Shown here: positions 43,970 to 53,153 of the stretch, piece after piece
Layout of the letters: each line of letters starts with the position of its first letter
How positions within the stretch are numbered: the first letter of the stretch is position 1
From: an uncultured Aquimarina sp.
Lineage (GTDB): Bacteria; Bacteroidota; Bacteroidia; Flavobacteriales; Flavobacteriaceae
Assembly (NCBI GenBank): GCA_947498815.1
Contig: CANMLU010000007.1
Coordinates: 62,001-126,000 of the forward strand
Reading direction: 5' to 3'
Length of the DNA stretch: 64,000 nt
Notes under the pieces: model-generated
Told to the model about the DNA's origin: nothing
Seen by the model: the letters and a program-made list of their open reading frames with translations, nothing else
Databases searched by the model: none
Program-made: the position numbers and the translations under genes

Positions 43970-45940
43970 ATGAAAAAAAACTATTTCGCCCTACTTATCC
44001 TTGTGAGTTCATTTTGCTTTTCGCAACAAAATTCTTTGGATAGTATTATTCCAAAAATTAAATCCCCAAAGGATACAATAGCTTTTGATAAGGCAACAGA
44101 ATATCTTCAGAATTTATGGGTAAATAAGGAATATACAACGGCATTATCTTATGAAGATGAATTGTTAATGCTTTCTAAAGACATAAAATACAGCAAAGGA
44201 ACAGGAGATGTTTACAATCAAATGGGGAATGTTTATAACCTAACCGACAAATATATCAAGGCCTTTTATAACTATGATAAGGCCGCCATTTACTACAAAA
44301 TTGCAAGCTACCCCAGGGGCCTAGCAATAATTAACAACAATAAATCTACTATTGAGCAAAAAAGAGGAAATTTTGAAAACGCTATTAACTTTCTACACGA
44401 AGCCAATTTATACTTTGTCAGAGTAAGTGATAGCGCAGTTTTATCAAGTACATACAATAATATAGGTAACGTATATTCTGCTCTGGATAATATTGAATTG
44501 GCAAAAGAATATTACATTAAATCTATAGGGCTGAAAAGGAGAAATAAATCAAAAAAATTGGGTACTACACTTAATAACCTGGCTCTTTTGTATATCGATC
44601 TTAAAGAATTGGATAGTGCTAAAGTGCTGCTTGGTGAATCATTGGCGATTAGCAAAAAAAACAAAGAAACTGCAAGTGTTGCATCAGCTTTTAATAGACT
44701 GGGATCTATAGCATTGATCAATAAGGATTATCAAAAATCAAGGAAGTATTATGATTCTTCTTATTTGGCGGCCAAGAGGGCAAAAAATGAAAGAATAATG
44801 GCGAATGCCCAACAACAAATGGGCCTTGTCGCGATAAGAACAAAAAACTTCAAAGAGGCAGAGAAACTAATCAAGACAGCACGTAAAAAATTATTAAAAC
44901 TAAAAAGAAGTCCACTGCTTCTCGCAAATTATACATATGCTGCAACATTGGATTCTGCTAGAGGAGATTTCTCTAGCGCATTTGAGTGGCAAAAGAAATA
45001 TCAAAAATTATCAGACGAAAGCACTTCGACTGAAACAACTCAAAAAATTGAACTCGCCGAAGCTCGTTTCAAATCAGAAATGGAACAACTTCAACTTATC
45101 GATGAGCAAGAAAAAAAACAAAGGCATAACGAGGAAGAATTATTTAATTACAGGGTTTTTACGTATATAAGTTTAGCGATCTCTTTAATTATACTTGTGT
45201 TTCTGGCATATATTGTCAAGTCCCGAAGAGAACGAAAACGATATGTAAAAGAGCTTAACGAATCCAATCAGGTTAAAAATAAACTGTTCTCAATTATTTC
45301 CCATGATCTAAAAAATGAAATCCATGGTCTAGATTCAAGTTTAAATTTATTAAAAGATAATACAATTTCTACAGAAGAATTTAAAGAAATTGTGCCCTTA
45401 CTCGCTAATAGAACGCATCAAACATCGATTTTGTTGAATAATTTACTCAATTGGTCAAAATCACAAATGAAGGAACTTAATGCCAAACCAACTACTTTTG
45501 ACATCAACGAAGTCATCTCGAGTAAGTTTACTTTTTTTAAACCTAAGGCAAGACAAAAAAACATTAAACTCACCAACAGGTTGGATCCTACGATGGTTTT
45601 TGCGGATAAAGATATGTTTGCCATTGTATCTCAAAACTTAATTGCCAATGCTATAAAGTTTTGTAATCCAGGTGACACTATAACTTTGACTTCAAAAGAA
45701 AAAGATGGACATTACGAAATCTGTTTTGAAGATACAGGAGTAGGTATTGCCCAAGAAAACCTTGATAAACTTTTTGCTGAAGATACGTTTACCACTACAG
45801 GAACTCAACAAGAAACAGGAACAGGGCTTGGATTAAGAATCTGTAAAGAATTAATAGAACTTAACGATGGAGAGATAGCCGTAAAAAGTATTTTAGGGCA
45901 AGGAAGCACTTTTTGCATCACATTACCAAAAGCGACATAG
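43970..45940 (+). CDS. TPR-containing hybrid-less sensor histidine kinase
   Basis: 656 aa. Signal peptide (YFALLILVSSFCFSQ), TPR array (about 45-340; NQMGNVYNLTDKYIKAFYNYDKA, YNNIGNVYSALDNIELAKEYY), one membrane helix (about 396-416), a short coiled coil, then HisKA with SHDLKNEI (His about 445) and HATPase_c (IANAIKF, FEDTGVGI, GTGLGLRICKELI). The input domain resembles that of the TPR-AraC regulators at 2922 and 9150. There is no response regulator gene next to it, so the partner lies elsewhere. A terminator follows at 45971. Confidence 0.92.
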   Translation: MKKNYFALLILVSSFCFSQQNSLDSIIPKIKSPKDTIAFDKATEYLQNLWVNKEYTTALSYEDELLMLSKDIKYSKGTGDVYNQMGNVYNLTDKYIKAFYNYDKAAIYYKIASYPRGLAIINNNKSTIEQKRGNFENAINFLHEANLYFVRVSDSAVLSSTYNNIGNVYSALDNIELAKEYYIKSIGLKRRNKSKKLGTTLNNLALLYIDLKELDSAKVLLGESLAISKKNKETASVASAFNRLGSIALINKDYQKSRKYYDSSYLAAKRAKNERIMANAQQQMGLVAIRTKNFKEAEKLIKTARKKLLKLKRSPLLLANYTYAATLDSARGDFSSAFEWQKKYQKLSDESTSTETTQKIELAEARFKSEMEQLQLIDEQEKKQRHNEEELFNYRVFTYISLAISLIILVFLAYIVKSRRERKRYVKELNESNQVKNKLFSIISHDLKNEIHGLDSSLNLLKDNTISTEEFKEIVPLLANRTHQTSILLNNLLNWSKSQMKELNAKPTTFDINEVISSKFTFFKPKARQKNIKLTNRLDPTMVFADKDMFAIVSQNLIANAIKFCNPGDTITLTSKEKDGHYEICFEDTGVGIAQENLDKLFAEDTFTTTGTQQETGTGLGLRICKELIELNDGEIAVKSILGQGSTFCITLPKAT

Positions 45941-45970
45941 ATCCCCTTTGTATGATGTAAGGATAAAACT

Positions 45971-46000
45971 AAAGCCGTTCCTGAGAAGGAACGGCTTTGT
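45971..46000 (+). terminator. Rho-independent terminator after TPR kinase
   Basis: An 11-bp perfect stem aaagccgttcc / ggaacggcttt (45971-45981, 45988-45998) with a 6-nt loop; symmetric enough to act both ways. Confidence 0.8.
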
Positions 46001-46052
46001 TCATCATTGCTTAATGTACTAGGCAATAATTACCAAACCAACTAAAAAATAG

Positions 46053-47591
46053 TTAAAACTTTATACTTACTCCAGTATAGACACCGAAATAATAAGGTCT
46101 GAAACTCTCTGCATTATCATTGAATGCATTGAATTGATATTTGAAAATAGGCTCTAGATTGATCTGAAATTGATCGGATATTTTATAATCCACACCCACA
46201 CCTATATTACCACTGAAACTCACCTCATTTAAGTTGTTTGCCTCTCCAATAGAAGTTTCAAAATCACCCGCCTCGATGGTGACCTCATTATTTTGCAGAA
46301 ACAATGTACTCACTCCACCAATCATGTTTACACCAAACTTTTTGTTTACAATGGCATATTTCATTTCCAGAGGCACCTCGATGTATTCAAGACTTTGGTT
46401 AAGTAAACCTAAATTTTGATTTTGAATGGCATTTCTATTAATATCTGCGGTGAATAGATCGGTTTGATTCCCAAAATCTGAAACCAAAATCGCTGATGCA
46501 TTTGGAGCATAATTAATACTTTCAAGGTTTTGCCCCCTTGTAGAAGGAGTAAAGCCAATATCTTTGGTGCTATAACTAAGATCTAATTTATGAATACCCG
46601 ATCGAATACTTAGCTTTTCATTAACGGCATAAGATACTTGTATCCCATAACTTAGGTTCACCTCTCCATTTTTATCATTATCTGCAAATTGAGCATCTAT
46701 TGATGATCCATCTCCTATAGCATCATAATATACTGGAGCCACGTTGGGTGAAATATTCCATTTTTTTGAGGACTTTGTTTCTTCTACAACGGCTTCTTCT
46801 TTTTCCTGTATGGCATCAAAAATGGATTTTTTTCTATCATTTTCTGGTTCATTTGTTTCTTTTACGGGAATAGAATCCTTTACATTATTGTCCACTATAT
46901 TTTGGGTGTTAAGATTGTCTTTTTGCTCGTTTGGCGCTATAAAAATTTGATTTTCTTTTGGTTTGGATGTATTGTTGTTTTGAAGATCGACAATTGCGGC
47001 TTTTTCTTCAGTTTCTTCAATTTTTTCTGGCTCTTCTACACGGGTATTATTTTCTTTTTCTTCTATGGCATAATTCGTAACAATAGCTTCTGTTGAATAA
47101 CCGTGTTCATTATTTTTGATAGTGGTCTTTGGTTCTTTTTTTGTTTTTGTGGAAGACACACTTTGTTTGCCATTTGTCTTATTAGGTTTTGAAGTTGCAT
47201 TCCCCTTGTTGTTTTCAATATTTTTGGTATCTGTTGGGTTAGGATAATTAGATTTCTCTTCTTCCGAAGATACTATGGGACTGCTAGAATTGTTATTGGT
47301 AGTATCATCCAAGTCATTTGGAGTAATATCGCTATTGTTTTCGATATCAGAGTTAACTACCATCGGTTCTTGTATGGAGTATTCATTATAAGTCATATAC
47401 CCCAAACCAAAAAGCAAGGCGATAAGAGCAGCAATACCAGCGGCTCTGTACCAAAGTGGAACCATGATTGCTCTTTTTTTACCTTTGTTTTGGCGTGCCT
47501 TGATTTGTTCCCATACATGTTCTTCAGGCCTGACTTCAAAATCCTTGAATTTTTCCTGAAACAATCTGTCAATATTTTTCTTATCGTTCAT
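46053..47591 (-). CDS. Membrane protein joining anti-sigma-like N terminus to an outer-membrane beta-barrel
   Basis: 512 aa from the ATG at 47591; a GTG directly before it overlaps the sigma factor stop (TAGTGATG). Residues 1-40 are cytoplasmic-like (LFQEKFKDFEVRPEEHVWEQIKARQNKGKKR). A membrane helix follows at about 48-68. Residues about 75-290 are a low-complexity Asn/Glu/Lys/Thr-rich spacer. The end (about 300-512) is an outer-membrane porin-like barrel (LSYGIQVSYAVNEKLSIRSGI, FSGNIGVGVDYKISDQFQINLEPIF) with terminal Phe (YTGVSIKF). Coupled to the ECF sigma gene, it is probably its anti-sigma partner, physically linking inner and outer membranes. Confidence 0.75.
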   Translation of the reverse strand: MNDKKNIDRLFQEKFKDFEVRPEEHVWEQIKARQNKGKKRAIMVPLWYRAAGIAALIALLFGLGYMTYNEYSIQEPMVVNSDIENNSDITPNDLDDTTNNNSSSPIVSSEEEKSNYPNPTDTKNIENNKGNATSKPNKTNGKQSVSSTKTKKEPKTTIKNNEHGYSTEAIVTNYAIEEKENNTRVEEPEKIEETEEKAAIVDLQNNNTSKPKENQIFIAPNEQKDNLNTQNIVDNNVKDSIPVKETNEPENDRKKSIFDAIQEKEEAVVEETKSSKKWNISPNVAPVYYDAIGDGSSIDAQFADNDKNGEVNLSYGIQVSYAVNEKLSIRSGIHKLDLSYSTKDIGFTPSTRGQNLESINYAPNASAILVSDFGNQTDLFTADINRNAIQNQNLGLLNQSLEYIEVPLEMKYAIVNKKFGVNMIGGVSTLFLQNNEVTIEAGDFETSIGEANNLNEVSFSGNIGVGVDYKISDQFQINLEPIFKYQFNAFNDNAESFRPYYFGVYTGVSIKF

Positions 47592-47593
47592 CA

Positions 47594-48139
47594 CTATCTT
47601 TCAATTGAGCGAACATAATGTTCTTGGTTGGTTTCTATTTTATCTTTTAGAATATATCTGGCTCTAGCTAGGTTGGATTTGGAGGTTCCTACAGATATTT
47701 CTAACATCTCTGCAATTTCTTTATGAGAATATCCATCTAATACATAAAGATTAAATACAAGTCGATATCGATCTGGCAACTGCTGAATAATTTTCAAAAG
47801 GTAATCCAGCGATATTTCATCTTCCTCGATTTCAATTTCAGTTTCTTCAATCTGTTCTTCATTAATAATTTCAAACAATTTTTGTTTGCGATATTTCTGA
47901 AGCGCAGTATTAATGGTAATTCGCTTTATCCATCCTTCAAAAGAGCCTGTGTTTTTATATTGATTTATTTTGTCAAAAATCGTCATAAAAGCATCTTGCA
48001 ATATGTCTTCTGCACTCGAGTAATCATTAGAATACTTCAGGCATATAGAAAACAACTTGCTACTGTACAATTGATACAGTTGTTCTTGTGCCTTTGTATT
48101 CTTTTTTTTACACTTTTTTATGAGTTGGTCTAAACCCAC
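47594..48139 (-). CDS. ECF RNA polymerase sigma factor
   Basis: 181 aa with region 2 (CLKYSNDYSSAEDILQDAFMTIFDKINQYKNTGSFEGWIKRI) and region 4 (LPDRYRLVFNLYVLDGYSHKEIAEMLEISVGTSKSNLARARYIL). An acidic linker (EEQIEETEIEIEEDE) separates them. Its stop overlaps the start region of the anti-sigma/barrel gene, so the two are co-translated. Confidence 0.94.
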   Translation of the reverse strand: MGLDQLIKKCKKKNTKAQEQLYQLYSSKLFSICLKYSNDYSSAEDILQDAFMTIFDKINQYKNTGSFEGWIKRITINTALQKYRKQKLFEIINEEQIEETEIEIEEDEISLDYLLKIIQQLPDRYRLVFNLYVLDGYSHKEIAEMLEISVGTSKSNLARARYILKDKIETNQEHYVRSIER

Positions 48140-48161
48140 TTAACGTTTATGATTTATGTGA

Positions 48162-48587
48162 TTATGATTCTACTACCGGTACTTCTATAATTAGAAATTG
48201 ATTAGTACCATTATCATCTCTTCCTTGCCAAAACCTAAAAATATAAGAGGTTTCAAACCCGACAATGAAATTAAAAGATGCGTCTACAAGATCGGTTTGT
48301 TCCAAATCTGTGCAATCTCTTCCGGCTTCATCGACTACCAAATTAACGACAGCAACTGTGCGTTCGTTGCCTAATCTGTTGTAGTCGAATCCAACAAAAG
48401 AATGACAATCTGAAGGTCTGAAGTATGAAACATCAATGGCATAGGTTTGACCTCTTACAAACTGATCCGGGAGAGATGCTTGTTCGATGGTAACTAATTC
48501 ATAAAAGAACCCTTGATTATCGTCATCATCTGTGCACCCAAAAAGGGTGATTAGGAAAAGACTGACTATTATTTTTATCCTTTTCAT
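48162..48587 (-). CDS. Small lipoprotein upstream of ECF sigma gene
   Basis: 141 aa from the ATG at 48587 (MKRIKIIVSLFLITLFGC); an upstream ATG adds 7 residues. The lipobox Cys (LFGC) is followed by TDDDDNQG, a clear acidic surface signal. The rest is predicted beta-rich, with two cysteine positions (SDCHSF, GRDCTDL). It lies 22 bp before the sigma gene, so it is probably in the same operon. Function unknown. Confidence 0.75.
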   Translation of the reverse strand: MKRIKIIVSLFLITLFGCTDDDDNQGFFYELVTIEQASLPDQFVRGQTYAIDVSYFRPSDCHSFVGFDYNRLGNERTVAVVNLVVDEAGRDCTDLEQTDLVDASFNFIVGFETSYIFRFWQGRDDNGTNQFLIIEVPVVES

Positions 48588-48667
48588 AAGCTTGGGGGTT
48601 TTAAACAAATACTACAATTACGTAATACTAAGATGTTTCAAGATGGATAAGGTTGCTTTTAAGGTAA

Positions 48668-48697
48668 AAAAAAATCCCGAAGCTTCGGGATTTTTAA
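48668..48697 (-). terminator. Rho-independent terminator of recA
   Basis: aaaaatcccgaag / cttcgggattttt, a perfect stem without separate loop bases, with A-run and T-run on either side, 20 bp after the recA stop on the minus strand. Confidence 0.85.
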
Positions 48698-48715
48698 GTT
48701 GTTATTAAGAAAGTT

Positions 48716-49723
48716 TTATTCTTTTACTATTTTGATGGCTTCTTTGATTTTTTCTTCAAGTTCTTCCATAAGCTCCGGGTTATCATTAAGTAAAGCTTTT
48801 ACAGCATCTCGACCTTGACCAAGTTTGGTGTCTTGATAGCTAAACCAGGATCCACTTTTTTTAATGATTTCATAATCAACCCCAATATCTATAATCTCAC
48901 CATTTTTAGAAATACCTTCACCATACATAATATCAAATTCGGCAGTTCTAAAAGGAGGAGCAACTTTGTTTTTAACCACTTTTACACGAGTTTTATTTCC
49001 TTGGACTTCGCTATTGCTGTCTTTGATTTGAGTAGAACGACGAATATCCAAACGCACAGAGGCATAAAACTTTAAGGCATTACCCCCAGTAGTGGTTTCT
49101 GGGTTACCAAACATTACTCCAATCTTTTCACGAAGTTGGTTAATAAAAATTACGGTACAATTAGTTTTACTAATCGAACTGGTTAATTTTCGAAGGGCTT
49201 GAGACATCAGTCGGGCATGTAATCCCATTTTAGAATCTCCCATCTCTCCTTCAATTTCACTTTTTGGTGTTAGTGCAGCTACAGAATCTATAACAATAAT
49301 ATCAATAGCACCAGATCGGATCAAGTTATCAGTAATCTCCAAAGCTTGCTCTCCGTGATCGGGTTGTGAAATAATTAAATCTTCTATGTCTACTCCTAGT
49401 TTTTCTGCATAAAAACGATCAAATGCATGTTCTGCATCAATAAAAGCAGCAATACCACCTGCTTTTTGAGCCTGTGCAATTGCATGCAATGTAAGTGTCG
49501 TTTTACCCGAAGATTCTGGTCCGTAAATTTCAACTACTCTTCCTCTGGGATATCCTCCAACACCTAGGGCTAAATCTAAGCCTAGTGATCCTGTTGAAAT
49601 TACATCTACTTCTTGAACAGCACTATCACTCATTTTCATTACTGTCCCTTTTCCGTATGCTTTATCTAGCTTATCAAGGGTAAGCTTTAATGCTTTTAAT
49701 TTTGCGTCTTTCTCTGTACTCAT
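48716..49723 (-). CDS. recA: Recombinase RecA
   Basis: 335 aa from the ATG at 49723 ([21 protein letters not shown]), the usual flavobacterial start; an ATG ten codons upstream is possible. Walker [10 protein letters not shown], Walker [11 protein letters not shown], the L1/L2 loops ([36 protein letters not shown]) and the C-terminal [22 protein letters not shown] are intact. It drives homologous recombination and repair. Confidence 0.98.
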   Translation of the reverse strand: MSTEKDAKLKALKLTLDKLDKAYGKGTVMKMSDSAVQEVDVISTGSLGLDLALGVGGYPRGRVVEIYGPESSGKTTLTLHAIAQAQKAGGIAAFIDAEHAFDRFYAEKLGVDIEDLIISQPDHGEQALEITDNLIRSGAIDIIVIDSVAALTPKSEIEGEMGDSKMGLHARLMSQALRKLTSSISKTNCTVIFINQLREKIGVMFGNPETTTGGNALKFYASVRLDIRRSTQIKDSNSEVQGNKTRVKVVKNKVAPPFRTAEFDIMYGEGISKNGEIIDIGVDYEIIKKSGSWFSYQDTKLGQGRDAVKALLNDNPELMEELEEKIKEAIKIVKE

Positions 49724-49940
49724 TTGTTGTTCAAATATATCGGGATTTGACATTCATATTAACTTTGTGCTAAAATACTATTTCTTTTTATAGCCGCGAT
49801 ATGGATTCTAAATTGGTTATCAACAACAAAGCCCTAGCTAGTTAAGATTAAGGTTTTTATATTGAAGACGCAACCTTTTTGCTTTTTGTGCATCTGCAAT
49901 AAAAGCAAACAAGAACAAAAATTGTCGAAGGACGTTGAAG

Positions 49941-50027
49941 ATGAAATTTCTTAAAAGAGTCATAAGACACGACCATGATGGATGTACAGTTACAAAAATT
50001 AGTAATTGTATGTTCGAAGGAGGCTAG
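49941..50027 (+). CDS. Possible 28-aa small ORF
   Basis: The ATG at 49941 follows gaaggacgttgaag. It encodes MKFLKRVIRHDHDGC, then TVTKISNCMFEGG, stopping at TAG. There are two Cys and a terminal Gly-Gly. It is too short to judge from coding statistics; it is supported only by position before the terminator at 50078. It could equally be part of a small RNA. Confidence 0.2.
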   Translation: MKFLKRVIRHDHDGCTVTKISNCMFEGG

Positions 50028-50077
50028 CTTCGTTATTATGTTTTTAGTTATTAAAAATGAATAATAACGAATTAGCC

Positions 50078-50114
50078 AAAAAATGCCCTGAAAGGTTTTC
50101 AGGGCATTTTTTTG
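50078..50114 (+). terminator. Rho-independent terminator, orphan
   Basis: aaaaaatgccctgaaa / tttcagggcatttttt with a 3-nt loop, followed by T-run. No annotated plus-strand gene lies upstream, so it marks an unrecognised short transcript. Confidence 0.8.
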
Positions 50115-50206
50115 TTCAAAACTTACCTATTCTTGTATATTACGTTACGATTCGTATTTTTGCAAAAAAATAAACTATTTCTTTTAACTTAAAACATTAG
50201 TATAGC

Positions 50207-51238
50207 ATGCAACTGTACAATAAATTAAGTGCAAAAGAAAGAGCAGCACTTATCGATGAGGCGGGTACAGATCGTCTTACGCTATCTTTCTATCAATATG
50301 CACATATCGGTAATACCGAAATTTTCAGGAATCATCTTTTTATCCATTGGGACCAGCTTGACGTTCTGGGGCGAATTTATGTAGCCAAAGAAGGTATTAA
50401 TGGGCAATTATCTGTTCCTGCCCCCAATTTTAAAGCTTTCAAAGAACATTTGGATAGCATTTCTTTTTTAGAAAATATTCGACTCAATATCGCTCGAGAA
50501 CAAGACACAAAATCGTTCTTAAAATTGAAAGTTAAAATCCGAAATAAGATCGTAGCCGATGGGCTACAAGATGATACATTTGATGTCACCAATAAAGGCG
50601 TGCATGTTGATGCCTCGACCTTTAACGAACTTATCGAAGATCCGGATACAGTGTTGGTAGATATGCGTAATCATTATGAAAGCGAAATTGGACATTTCAA
50701 AGGAGCCATGACTCCCGATGTGGATACCTTCAGAGATTCTTTGGATATTATTGAAGAAGATCTCAAGGATCACAAAGAAGATAAAAAATTAGTTATGTAT
50801 TGTACGGGTGGGATTCGCTGTGAAAAGGCCAGTGCTTATTATAAACATAAAGGCTTTCAAAATGTATTTCAATTAGAAGGTGGTATTATCGAATATGCCA
50901 GACAGGTTGAAGAAAAAGGTTTAGAAAATAAGTTTTTAGGTAAAAATTTCGTTTTTGATCATCGCAGAGCAGAGCGTATAAGTGATGAGATTATTGCCAA
51001 TTGTCACCAATGTGGTAAACCTTGCGATAATCATGTAAATTGCGAAAACGAAGCGTGTCATCTTTTATTTATACAATGTGATGAGTGCGCAACCGAAATG
51101 GAAAATTGCTGTTCTACAGAATGTAAGGAGATAAACAGCTTACCTTTTGAAGAACAAAAGGCATTAAGAAGAGGGAAAGCCAACAGTAATAAGATCTTTA
51201 AAAAAGGGCGTTCTGAAGCTTTGAAATACAAGAAGTAA
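50207..51238 (+). CDS. trhO: tRNA uridine(34) hydroxylase TrhO (rhodanese family)
   Basis: 343 aa. An N-terminal acylphosphatase-like domain (FYQYAHIGNTEIFRNHLFIHWDQLDVLGRIYVAKEGINGQLSVP) is followed by a rhodanese domain with catalytic Cys in MYCTGGIRCEKA (about residue 199). The cysteine-rich C-terminal part (NCHQCGKPCDNHVNCENEAC) suggests zinc binding. The family hydroxylates U34 of tRNA to 5-hydroxyuridine. It is monocistronic; a hairpin follows at 51252. Confidence 0.95.
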   Translation: MQLYNKLSAKERAALIDEAGTDRLTLSFYQYAHIGNTEIFRNHLFIHWDQLDVLGRIYVAKEGINGQLSVPAPNFKAFKEHLDSISFLENIRLNIAREQDTKSFLKLKVKIRNKIVADGLQDDTFDVTNKGVHVDASTFNELIEDPDTVLVDMRNHYESEIGHFKGAMTPDVDTFRDSLDIIEEDLKDHKEDKKLVMYCTGGIRCEKASAYYKHKGFQNVFQLEGGIIEYARQVEEKGLENKFLGKNFVFDHRRAERISDEIIANCHQCGKPCDNHVNCENEACHLLFIQCDECATEMENCCSTECKEINSLPFEEQKALRRGKANSNKIFKKGRSEALKYKK

Positions 51239-51251
51239 TGCTAAAATGCCC

Positions 51252-51289
51252 AAGATACTATGGCAGATAATTTTTTTCATAGTATCTTT
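51252..51289 (+). terminator. Hairpin terminator after trhO
   Basis: An 11-bp stem aagatactatg / catagtatctt (51252-51262, 51278-51288) with a T-rich loop; only a short T-run follows. Confidence 0.55.
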
Positions 51290-51389
51290 AACGATTAGGA
51301 TATTAGAAATACAATTCATTTCTAATTTTAGTAAGAACCATGTTTGTTGCGATCAAAATCGCAGACAAATTTCAATATAGATAGGAAAT

Positions 51390-52673
51390 ATGGGGTGTAG
51401 TAGTTGTTCCTCCGGAAAAGACGGACAACCAAAAGGATGTAAGAATAATGGTACATGTGGTACCGATGGTTGTAATAAATTAACGGTTTTTGATTGGTTA
51501 TCGAACATGTCACTTCCTAGTGGCTCGACACCATTTCCTTGTGTTGAAATACGATTCAAAAACGGTAGAAAATCTTTCTTTAAAAACACTGAAAATCTTT
51601 CTTTAAGTATTGGTGATATTGTCGCTACAGAAGCCTCTCCAGGGCATGATGTGGGTATAATTTCTCTTACCGGCGAACTGGTACGTATCCAAATGAAAAA
51701 GAAAAATGTTGAGGTGGATAGTGAGGATGTAAAAAAAGTATACCGAAAAGCTTCTCAAAAGGATATTGATATTTGGCAAAAATCCAGAGATAAAGAAGAA
51801 AAAATGAAAGTTCGAGCACGAGAGATTGCTATCAGACTTGATTTGCAGATGAAAATCTCGGATATCGAATTTCAAGGAGACGGATCCAAAGCTACTTTCT
51901 ACTATACAGCCGAAGAACGAGTGGATTTCAGGCAATTGATAAAGGATTTTGCACACGAATTTAGTACAAGGATCGAAATGCGTCAGGTTGGTTTCAGACA
52001 AGAAGCTGCCAGGTTAGGAGGGATTGGATCTTGTGGCCGAGAGTTATGCTGTTCAACATGGCTTACAGATTTTAGATCAGTAAACACCAGCGCTGCCAGG
52101 TACCAACAATTATCGTTGAATCCACAAAAATTGGCAGGTCAATGTGGTAAGTTGAAATGTTGCCTTAATTATGAACTCGATGCCTATATTGATGCGCTAA
52201 ATAATTTTCCGAAAACTGAAACCAAACTGCAGACAGAAAAAGGAACTGCGGTATGCCAAAAAATAGATATTTTTAAAGGCGTACTTTGGTATGCATATGA
52301 AGGAGAGTGGATGAATTGGCATAAAATCTCTTCAGAGCACGTTAATGAAATTATCGCTGCTAATACAAACAACGAAAAAGTAGCAAGCCTTGAAGAATTT
52401 GCATCAGAGTTGATTGAGGATACTAAAATAGATTTTGGAAACGTTGTAGGACAAGATAGTTTAACGCGTTTTGATCAACCCAAGCATAATAAGAGAAAAA
52501 GAAAAAATAGAAACAAAAAGAGGAATACGAATAGAGGTAGTTCTTCAGGAAAGCAGGCTGAAACTTCAAATAAATCAACAGCAAAAAGTCCTGAAAACAA
52601 GAACACTAATAAGTCAAATAATCAACGTAATAAAAGGCGAAAACCCCGAAACAAGAATAATGACAAGTCTTAG
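51390..52673 (+). CDS. PSP1-domain protein (RicT/YaaT-like)
   Basis: 427 aa. A Cys-rich start (MGCSSCSSGKDGQPKGCKNN) precedes the PSP1 domain (about 70-270), with VDFRQLIKDFAHEFSTRIEMRQVGFRQEAARLGGIGSCGREL and TWLTDFRSVNTSAARYQQLSLNPQKLAGQCGKLKCCLNYELD. These cysteine motifs match RicT/YaaT, part of a Fe-S-linked complex acting in RNA processing in Bacillus. The C-terminal tail (about 365-427) is Lys/Arg/Asn-rich and probably binds RNA. Its end overlaps gldH by 14 bp. Confidence 0.92.
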   Translation: MGCSSCSSGKDGQPKGCKNNGTCGTDGCNKLTVFDWLSNMSLPSGSTPFPCVEIRFKNGRKSFFKNTENLSLSIGDIVATEASPGHDVGIISLTGELVRIQMKKKNVEVDSEDVKKVYRKASQKDIDIWQKSRDKEEKMKVRAREIAIRLDLQMKISDIEFQGDGSKATFYYTAEERVDFRQLIKDFAHEFSTRIEMRQVGFRQEAARLGGIGSCGRELCCSTWLTDFRSVNTSAARYQQLSLNPQKLAGQCGKLKCCLNYELDAYIDALNNFPKTETKLQTEKGTAVCQKIDIFKGVLWYAYEGEWMNWHKISSEHVNEIIAANTNNEKVASLEEFASELIEDTKIDFGNVVGQDSLTRFDQPKHNKRKRKNRNKKRNTNRGSSSGKQAETSNKSTAKSPENKNTNKSNNQRNKRRKPRNKNNDKS

Positions 52674-53151
52674 GTTTATATTGATATTTTTTATAGGCAT
52701 TGGTATAGTATCTTGTGACGATAAACAGGTTTTTGATCAATATCAAACCGTTTCTGAATCATGGGAAATAGATGAAAAAATAAATTTTACGCTGCCCGAA
52801 CTTGATTCACTACAAACCTATAATTTGTTTATTAATGTTCGTAATACAAATGGATATAGATATAGCAATTTGTTTTTGATTAGTGAGATGAAATTTCCAA
52901 ACGGGAAAGTGGTTACAGATACTTTGGAGTATCAAATGGCAGCACCCAATGGAGAATGGTTGGGAAATGGTTTTTCTGACTTAAAAGAAAATAAACTCTG
53001 GTATAAAGAAAATGTAAATTTTGTAGAAAAAGGAGCATATAAAGTCACATTGCAACATGCAATGAGAAAGAACGGCGAGGTTGATGGTGTAAACTCCCTC
53101 GAAGGAATTACAGATATAGGATTTAGAATAGAATATGCTCAAAACCCTTAA
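52660..53151 (+). CDS. gldH: Gliding motility lipoprotein GldH
   Basis: 163 aa from the ATG at 52660, which begins a clear signal (MTSLRFILIFFIGIGIVSC) and overlaps the PSP1 gene in another frame. The lipobox Cys is followed by DDKQVFDQYQTVSESWEIDEKINF, and LPELDSLQTYNLFINVRNTNGYRYSNLFLI matches the GldH family of Bacteroidota. It is needed for gliding in Flavobacterium. PSP1-gldH-PBP is the expected order. Confidence 0.92.
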   Translation: MTSLRFILIFFIGIGIVSCDDKQVFDQYQTVSESWEIDEKINFTLPELDSLQTYNLFINVRNTNGYRYSNLFLISEMKFPNGKVVTDTLEYQMAAPNGEWLGNGFSDLKENKLWYKENVNFVEKGAYKVTLQHAMRKNGEVDGVNSLEGITDIGFRIEYAQNP

Positions 53152-53153
53152 TT

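Larger units (their letters stand above)
49724..50206. other. Intergenic region between recA and trhO
   Basis: 483 bp. It holds a possible 28-codon ORF (49941-50027) and a strong terminator at 50078. The order ORF then terminator, with no other gene reading into it on the plus strand, suggests a short independent transcript. Confidence 0.35.
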
